This document shows, in pieces, positions 57,813-64,000 of a DNA stretch of 64,000 nucleotides. The translations under genes and the position numbers were made by a program. The stretch's first letter is position 1, and the number at the start of each line of letters is the position of its first letter. This DNA comes from Odiellus spinosus (taxonomy: Eukaryota > Arthropoda > Arachnida > Opiliones > Phalangiidae): assembly GCA_963920705.1 (NCBI GenBank), contig OY987230.1, positions 18,749,320 to 18,813,319 of the forward strand. The letters run 5' to 3'. A model generated the notes under the pieces. That model was not told where the DNA came from. It was given only the letters and a program-made list of their open reading frames with translations, and did not search any database.

Positions 57813-58060
57813 AAGAAGGGTGAAGAAGAAAATGAAATTTTTTTTAATGATTCTGTAACTAAAAATAAGAAAAGTTTCCGTAGAAAAACATTCAGGAAGT
57901 GCCTGAATTGTACAAAAACTTGGCATATAGTTAAAAGAAGGACTTCCGACTAATCAAAAGACGCCTCTGTTACCATTGGCTTGATAAAACCCCCGCGACA
58001 CGCGCTTGGGTCACATCACTCTTTGAATCGCGATAAATGTCGTTCTTGATTATTAGCAAT
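57813..58060 (+). mobile_element. Truncated TTAA MITE with CGCGACACGCGC core, copy 3
   Basis: TTAA at 57809-57812, start AAGAAGGGTGAAGAAGAAAA, then CCGACTAATCAAAAGACGCC, CCCCGCGACACGCGCTTG and TTTGAATCGCGATAAA, all shared with 53150. The right half is lost; sequence after about 58060 is unrelated. Confidence 0.7.
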
Positions 58061-60876
58061 TGATTTTCTATCAATTACTTATCATTTAAATATCTTAATT
58101 CACCACTAAAAATATTAAATTAATAATAAGTGGTTTAAAATTTATTCAAACCAATTTGAGAAATTAATTAACTTCCTCATATTGTTCCTAGAAATATTTT
58201 CCCAATGGAAAACCTCATTATATTTGAATATTAAATTAAAAGCAGTCCTTTTTAAGACTAATCAAAATTCGCCACACCTTTAACTTAATTAAGATCAAAT
58301 TAAGTTTGAAAATAAGTTTAAGAATCTTTTACAGTATATCTATCGATCGATATTATATTAACCTCAATATTGTGGTTGGAAATACCAAATAAATTCCAAC
58401 GAATAAAATTCAAATATTAATACCCTGTACAAATATCGAAATTCCTTGGGCGAGCCCGACGGAATATTGAAAATAAATTATTCGAGAAGATACGTGAACC
58501 TATTCTAGCTACTAAAACCCAAAAATAAAACAAGCTTTCGATTTTTATTTCGAAGCGACGAAGAAACTTCCTCCGGAAAAAAAAAAAAAAAATAAAAATG
58601 GAAAGATGATTCTTATATAAGGTTATACCGTTTTTTTCTGTAGCCGATAGTTACTTCGTGAGATAGCTAAGATAGAATCCCAAGACACCGTATCATTTTT
58701 AGAAAGGGCAGAACTTTTTTAAGTTCCGCGCACGAACTTCTATGGTTTGTTGTTGCAAATACTCTCTTGTGCGCGCTAAATCCGCCTTTGACACTGTATA
58801 TTAAGTCTTTGGTAACACTCATTTTTCTATTTCAAGAGTAGTTGTTAATCTAATGTCAATTAATTTTGAATTTGTGAAGGAGGTTTAGTTAAAAGACAAT
58901 TCTCGAAAAAGAAAATATTTTTTAATCTAAACAATTACCTAAGAATATTACGATTACAGCGCGTCCTGTTGTTTTTTAGAAAGGTAGTAGGCCCTAACTT
59001 TCGGTGAATTTAAAAACTAAAACACGGTTACGTAACTGTGACGTTAGGCGTAGTCGCGTAGGGATGAATTCTTGTTATTACAAAGCAATTAAAAATTAAA
59101 CCCACATGATTATTATGATTTCCTTTACTCGTGGAACTATTTCTAAAATCTGTGGATTTTCAAGTATCATGGACATCCTAGCTTTCTTGTTTAAAGAGTT
59201 TTTCTTGAGCAGGCGACTCACGTATTGTACCTAAAACTCTCGTAACATATATTTTCCTACATCGCTAGTCCATATATATGTTCATATATGGATTTTTTTT
59301 TACCGCTCGACCTAACACCACGTATAAAAGACCTTTTTTTTTCTTTTTCGGGATAGGAGAGCGGAATTTTAAAGCTCGAAGGGATAACATTTGTTGAACG
59401 CTCGCAACTCATATATAGACCATTTCGATCGAAGAGGCGGGCTAGATCTTTCATGCCTTTCATCACGCGCAGAAATTTTAAAGTGTACATGTAATCTGAC
59501 TCGATTCGGGCCTCGTAAAAATTGATCTAGCACCAAATTACCGTGGTTGTTTTTAAACGCTCGTGACGTCAGATTTCTATGTGCACTCATAGAGTAAACA
59601 AAAAAAATCAGCTTTTCCTATGAGAAATAATCCTTTATTTCGGTCCAAAATGGTCCAAAATGGCCCAAAATGGACGAAATTAAAACTTCTATTAGACTTC
59701 TATCAATTAAATAGAGCAAATGAAATACCCCGAATAAAACAAAGTTTACAGATCGAAGGCATAGTTAAATCTTTTGACCAAAATAGATTTCCCTGATTAT
59801 TTGGGTAAGCCAATTTCTTTAGTTATTCTATAGGAGCATATTGAAATGAAAAGTAAAACCTACGTCATGCGCTTATATACAATTTCTAAAGATTAAATTC
59901 GCGAGTTTGGCGCGAGATAAGTTTGACAAGGTTGCAATACTTTTCCTTTAACCTTGTCGAGGCTTGACGGAATTTAACGTTGGATTTCTATTGAAATGGT
60001 CTATCTTATTCCCTGTACTCTATATTTAAACTCACCGCAGAGTGCTGATGAAATATAAAATGAAACGCTTTAATGATATTATTTTACTTACCTTTGCTGT
60101 ATATTCTAAACTCGAATCGATGCAGTTCGTTTCAAGTTCATTATTCAATATAAAATATATAAATATAATATTCCGTTTTGGATTAAAACCGTTGTACATT
60201 GAGTTTGAACTTGTTTTAAGGTACTTGAGCTTTCATTCGATTCTTGTATAGCTTTTATCCCTCATGGGCTGTCCATTTTTTTTTTTTTTTTTTTTTTTTT
60301 TTACCGGAACAATTCTTTTTTTCAACAATATTGAATTTTTGTCTCACTCACCTCAAAGATTATTTGGCCCGATAGCTGTTCTATTTTTCAAAAGGAATTT
60401 CATAACTTTTTTCAGTTAAAATATTTCACCCGCGTATATGACTATACTCGTTTACAGCCTTAGAAAGATTCAATTTATCGAAGGAAAACTTATTTTATTA
60501 TAGTAATTTAAGTTCCTTCCAAGGTTAAAGGTTTTAATTTGTATTATCGCTCGGAACTGTAATATATATTCAAAATTTTAAAATATCGTATTATTTTTAA
60601 ATGTTTATGAGGGCGCTAATTAATCGAGTCAGATTACGTGTCTACTTTAAATTATAATTTCTAAAATAAATTTAATGGTAGATTTATATTTTTAACTCCT
60701 AGATTTTTCCATTAATAACTCTTCTAACAGTTTTTAAAACTTTAACAATTACAAAACTTACAAAATCGATATTCGAGTCGTACGTGAGAATTAAATTTTT
60801 AAACCACTGCAGTTGATACGTCATAAATTAAGATTTTCCATTAAAACCTTTTCTGAAAGTTTAACAATTACAAAAC
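58061..60876. other. AT-rich intron
   Basis: No exon was recognised. The stretch holds A and T runs (58579-58594; 60276-60302, 27 T) and an 11-bp triplet repeat at 59643. Open frames at 59257-59590 (minus) and 60042-60251 lack splice or composition support. Confidence 0.4.
59643..59675 (+). repeat. Short tandem repeat, TCCAAAATGGT x3
   Basis: Three near-copies of an 11-bp word (TCCAAAATGG, TCCAAAATGG, CCCAAAATGG with linking bases). Confidence 0.7.
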
Positions 60877-60880
60877 TTAA

Positions 60881-61322
60881 AGGGAGAATGAAAGGCCAAA
60901 ACAACCTATTTTTAATCAATTAAGAATGTTAAAATAATGAGAAAAACAATAATATAACTCACCAAAAATATTTCGTTATTTTATAATCAATTTCCAAGAT
61001 TCCGAAACTTGAAGATGCTAAGCCTTGGCTGCCTAGCTCGGCGAACTATGCGAGCATGAGCCGTATTTTTTTAATATTCCCGTCTGATCTAGTCGCCAAT
61101 CACGAGCGAGTACGCGTATTTTTAAAATACGCGTACTCGCTCGTGATTGGCGACAAGAACAGCCGCGAATTATAAAAAAATACAGGTCGTGCTAGCCTAT
61201 AGCTTAGCATCGGAACTTTGGAAATTGATTATAAAATAACGAAATGTTTTTGGTGAGTAATATTATTGTTTTTCTCAATATTTTAGCATTCTTAATCGAT
61301 TAAAAATAGGTTGTTTCTCCCT
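60881..61322. mobile_element. TTAA MITE forming one long foldback hairpin, copy 2
   Basis: TTAA at 60877-60880 and 61323-61326. It shares ends and core with 48024-48498. The central hairpin GTCGCCAATCACGAGCGAGT and its mirror are preserved, while the right terminal repeat has lost about a dozen bases (GGTTGTTTCTCCCT) and the left arm outside the core has substitutions. Length 442 bp. Confidence 0.88.
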
Positions 61323-61337
61323 TTAAAACCTATTAAT

Positions 61338-61528
61338 GCGACCATAGTGATGACGTAGTGTTGTGGGGAATATTTTTTCTGACGATTCTGAAACATCTAA
61401 TTTTACTGTTTCCGTAATTGTTCCTTATGACATATGTTTATATATTTTGAATCCATTTTTAACGATCTTTCCGAAAATGATATTTAAATTCCATAATTAA
61501 TTTATTAAAAATGCTTGATAGCCTCACT
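61338..61528 (+). mobile_element. Right-hand fragment of the GTACTTTTACGAAAAAG element
   Basis: GACCATAGTGATGACGTAGT, AACGATCTTTCCGAAAATGA and ATAGCCTCACTTTAA match 49560-49697. The left part is missing, adjacent to the MITE ending at 61322. Confidence 0.5.
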
Positions 61529-61729
61529 TTAAAATCGATATATGTAAGAGTTAAATATTAAAGCCACTGCAGTTGATATGTCTTAATATTAATAGTTCTT
61601 TTTATTTTATAAATCGTTTTTAAACTCAATATTTGCGCTCTAAAAATGTTTATATGCCCAAAGTCTTAATCGCAGTTATATCAAAACTTGGCTAGATTTT
61701 TAATTTATTTTTCTGTTTTTACGATGTAG

Positions 61730-61861
61730 CCGGGTAGCGTTTCTGCTCCAACTTCTCCCGAGGAGAAAAAGGAATTGATATTGCGACATTTGCAGAAGAA
61801 ATTTCCAGATTACGCCGAAGCAATCGCGCATCCTCGACCATCTTCACGACTATCACACCAG
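61730..61861 (+). CDS. Internal coding exon, 44 codons, phase 0/0, unknown protein
   Basis: The exon lies between a T-rich acceptor (TTTTTCTGTTTTTACGATGTAG in two adjoining parts, ending 61729) and the donor CACCAG|GTAGTA. It is 132 nt, entering and leaving in phase 0, so it can be included or skipped without shifting frame. The other two frames contain early stops. The peptide begins PGSVSAPTSPEEKKELI, continues with a charged amphipathic stretch (EEKKELILRHLQKKF, PDYAEAIAHP) likely to form a helix, and ends RPSSRLSHQ. SAPTSPEE looks like a proline-directed phosphosite. It accepts the phase-0 donors at 26427, 9996 and 1164, so it is the best candidate for a shared downstream exon. No domain family was recognised; confidence that it is coding is high, identity nil. 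Confidence 0.78.
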
Positions 61862-62016
61862 GTAGTAAAATAAAAATTGCGCCACAAAAACTTCGCAGAT
61901 ATCAAAAAGCAATATAACGTCTCACGTACGCAATCGTATAATCTCTACCGTATAATTCAGTTGCACGTGTACGTCAACGCGAAAGCAATTTTCACGTACA
62001 ACTAGTTGCAATTCTT
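61862..62016. other. Start of downstream intron
   Basis: Donor GTAGTA and unremarkable sequence with several ACGT words. Nothing else was recognised. Confidence 0.4.
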
Positions 62017-62020
62017 TTAA

Positions 62021-62345
62021 AGGCAAAATGAAACCCAACAAACAGTGTTTTTTTTTCTATAGTTTTATTACGTTTAAAATTGCGAACCAATGTTAAGTTT
62101 AAAAATAACTTAAATAGTAGGCTTAACAAGGATTCATGGAGAGTTTGAAATCTCGATGTTAAACAGTTTATACCCACGAAAAAAAGCTCGCGCCACTTAA
62201 ACCTTGTTTGAAACGTTTTAAAGCCCCAATAAAGCGCGAGCTTCTCTTGTGATTTGTTGGAAACTGTTTGATGTATAGATTTTAAACTATAGATCCTTGT
62301 TAAGCCTACTTTTCCCCGTGTGAGTTAAAAATTGATATTTGGTTG
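62021..62345. mobile_element. Degenerate TTAA MITE related to 33099
   Basis: TTAA at 62017-62020, start AGGCAAAATGAAACCC. Inverted inner blocks AGTAGGCTTAACAAGGATTC and GATCCTTGTTAAGCCTACTT parallel the CGCTAAGCC / GGTTTAGCG blocks and the GATTCATGGAGA word of 33099-33470. GCTCGCGCCAC and AAGCGCGAGC also pair. The right terminus is eroded. Confidence 0.5.
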
Positions 62346-64000
62346 GCATATTTTATAATATATTATAAAACACTTTTTCAGTTTCATAATTTCTTTAAAA
62401 ACGTCAGGAAAATGTCTGTCTATATTTTCACCGCTTCACTTTTTCTCTTCGCGCTGGTCTATTTGCGCAAACTCTAATTCTTGATTTTAGAGCAGGTTAT
62501 TACCTCATACTGTACCATGTTAAACTCAAGGCGATTATATGCCTTCATTTTTTCAAAGGAAATTATAGATATACCGGAAGTTACTGGTTCGGGATAGTTT
62601 ATATAAATAACCCTTAGATAGTCGATAAAGTTCGTGACCTCTTATACTATTTCCTTTTCTATATATTTTGATATTGCGTATCATTGGGCCATATAATTAC
62701 TAGTTATATTATTATACATTCCAATAAATTATTCATAAGAATATAAGTTATAATTTCAACACCTGCTTCTATAGTTTTACTGCACCATTTCGAATGAACT
62801 CTAAAAGCTAAAAATTCTAAGCCTTGGTCGTAACTAAAATCAATGTATTGCTAATCTCACATTCACTAACACACAATCCAATTTTAAATAGCCTCATTTG
62901 AATTGAATATAAATCCTTTTTAGTTTCTCATTGTGTTGTCAAGCTCGATATGTCATAGTCTGTCTAACAGTTAAATTAATTAGATTCAATAGAGTGTAAG
63001 GCAGGGGGAATAAAATACGTTTGATGTAGTCTTAACCCTTATCTTTGTCTCCCTGCTTTTGATTCTGTTGTCTCTTATGAGACGGACGACCCCATTTCTA
63101 AGTGGAGATGATAAAACAAAATCTGTTTTGCATTATCATCACCGAAATTTTGTCTACAGACTCGTATACTTGTGAAAACTTGTGCTCTTACTTGGATATA
63201 GTGTATAAAATAAGTACTTTAAGTAATGGTATATTAAAAGGAATTGGAATGATGAAAAAACGCCATTATCTTAATGTAGGTTAGTAAATTAAGAACTATA
63301 ATTTTTTCTATCTCTTTTTTGTGTTTTTCTCCCGGGACCTCACCTTTTTCTAAGTGCACCTCCCGAAATAAATGAAATAACCATTTTTTATTGGTCCACT
63401 GAGTTTCTACGTAAGCTTTGCGTGCAATATCGTTGAGTTAAAAAACATTTTTTTCAGTATATACAGTCCGTTTTTACAGAAAGCGAAAACTAAAAATAGC
63501 TAATGTGTGTTTGCTAATACCTTTGCGTAACAATATAGTTAAATATAGCTTTAATTTAGTGCAAAGTAAGGTTGTCTTTAGTGCCTAATGTGTACTCTAC
63601 TAAGTGTATTTGTTTCTAACAGTACCGCTATAAGGGCTTTTAAATATGTTTATTCATAAACATATATCAAGTATAGTGTATTTCAAATTTTTTTTTAAAG
63701 ATTTGTTAAACAAACTAACCCAAGATAATCGTGTTATCATTTCGTATCATTAAAAATAGATTAACTTAACGATTTCATCATAAAAGTAATTGCATCTTAA
63801 ATGAAAGACCACGTTTAAAAATATATTAAATCATTTACACAATATTTTTTCAATAATTTGTTAAAAGTCACAGATTTAAACAATATAATTATTCGATGGG
63901 AGACATCTTAATATTTTAAATGATGGGGCCTAGGTCTTTATCAATTTAAGAATCGATCGATATTAGCCAATGAGAGTCGAGTGTTCTATGACGTACAACC
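62346..64000. other. AT-rich intron to window end
   Basis: No further exon was recognised. A weak minus-strand GGCGGATTAATAC-family trace (GATATTGCGTATCATTGGGC) lies near 62668. The short open frame at 63102-63284 has no support. Confidence 0.4.

Noticed and set aside
1-64000. tRNA genes.
   Set aside because: No internal box-B type GGTTCGANNCC word with a matching box A and cloverleaf spacing was found by eye; a covariance-model scan would be decisive.

Overview
This window looks like nuclear DNA of an invertebrate animal. It is about two-thirds A+T, has no long uninterrupted genes and no bacterial-type operons, and has a few compact, codon-biased open blocks bounded by canonical splice signals and separated by introns of many kilobases. 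The rest is dense with short non-autonomous DNA transposons (MITEs) and simple repeats. An arthropod or another protostome seems most likely, but the sequence does not settle the phylum. No tRNA, rRNA, CRISPR array or autonomous transposase was recognised.

Coding content: four exon-like blocks, all on the + strand, are supportable: 980-1164, 9836-9996 (possible start codon at 9850), 25567-26427 and 61730-61861. The 25567 block begins with ATG, encodes 287 residues rich in Pro, Gln and Ser, and ends in phase 0 at a GTGAGT donor. The 61730 block begins and ends in phase 0, so the two join cleanly across an intron of about 35 kb. The 9850 block also ends in phase 0 and cannot follow the 980 block, because it would meet a stop at once. 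The simplest reading is one large gene with alternative first exons and promoters sharing the exon at 61730. I could not name the protein; it looks like a disordered scaffold or regulatory protein with SH3/WW-ligand motifs.

Layout: 1-9.1 kb is mostly plain AT-rich DNA with a few repeat copies. 9.2-10.0 kb is a CpG-richer stretch leading into the 9836 exon. 10-24 kb is intron filled with MITEs, a three-copy 152-bp tandem repeat and an X-box hairpin at 16.2 kb. 24.1-26.5 kb holds a GC-richer putative promoter with a perfect RFX X-box, then the 287-codon exon. 26.5-61.7 kb is a long intron with two minisatellites (28 bp at 30.4 kb, 30 bp at 55.4 kb), many TTAA-flanked MITEs, a hAT MITE nested in another MITE, and two young copies of a 7-bp-TSD element. 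61.7 kb to the end is the shared exon followed by more intron.

The most notable non-gene signals are a set of MITEs sharing one terminal sequence and TTAA flanks but carrying different hairpin cores, minisatellites that appear to have expanded inside copies of one dispersed element, and an inverted pair of X-box sequences in a hairpin.
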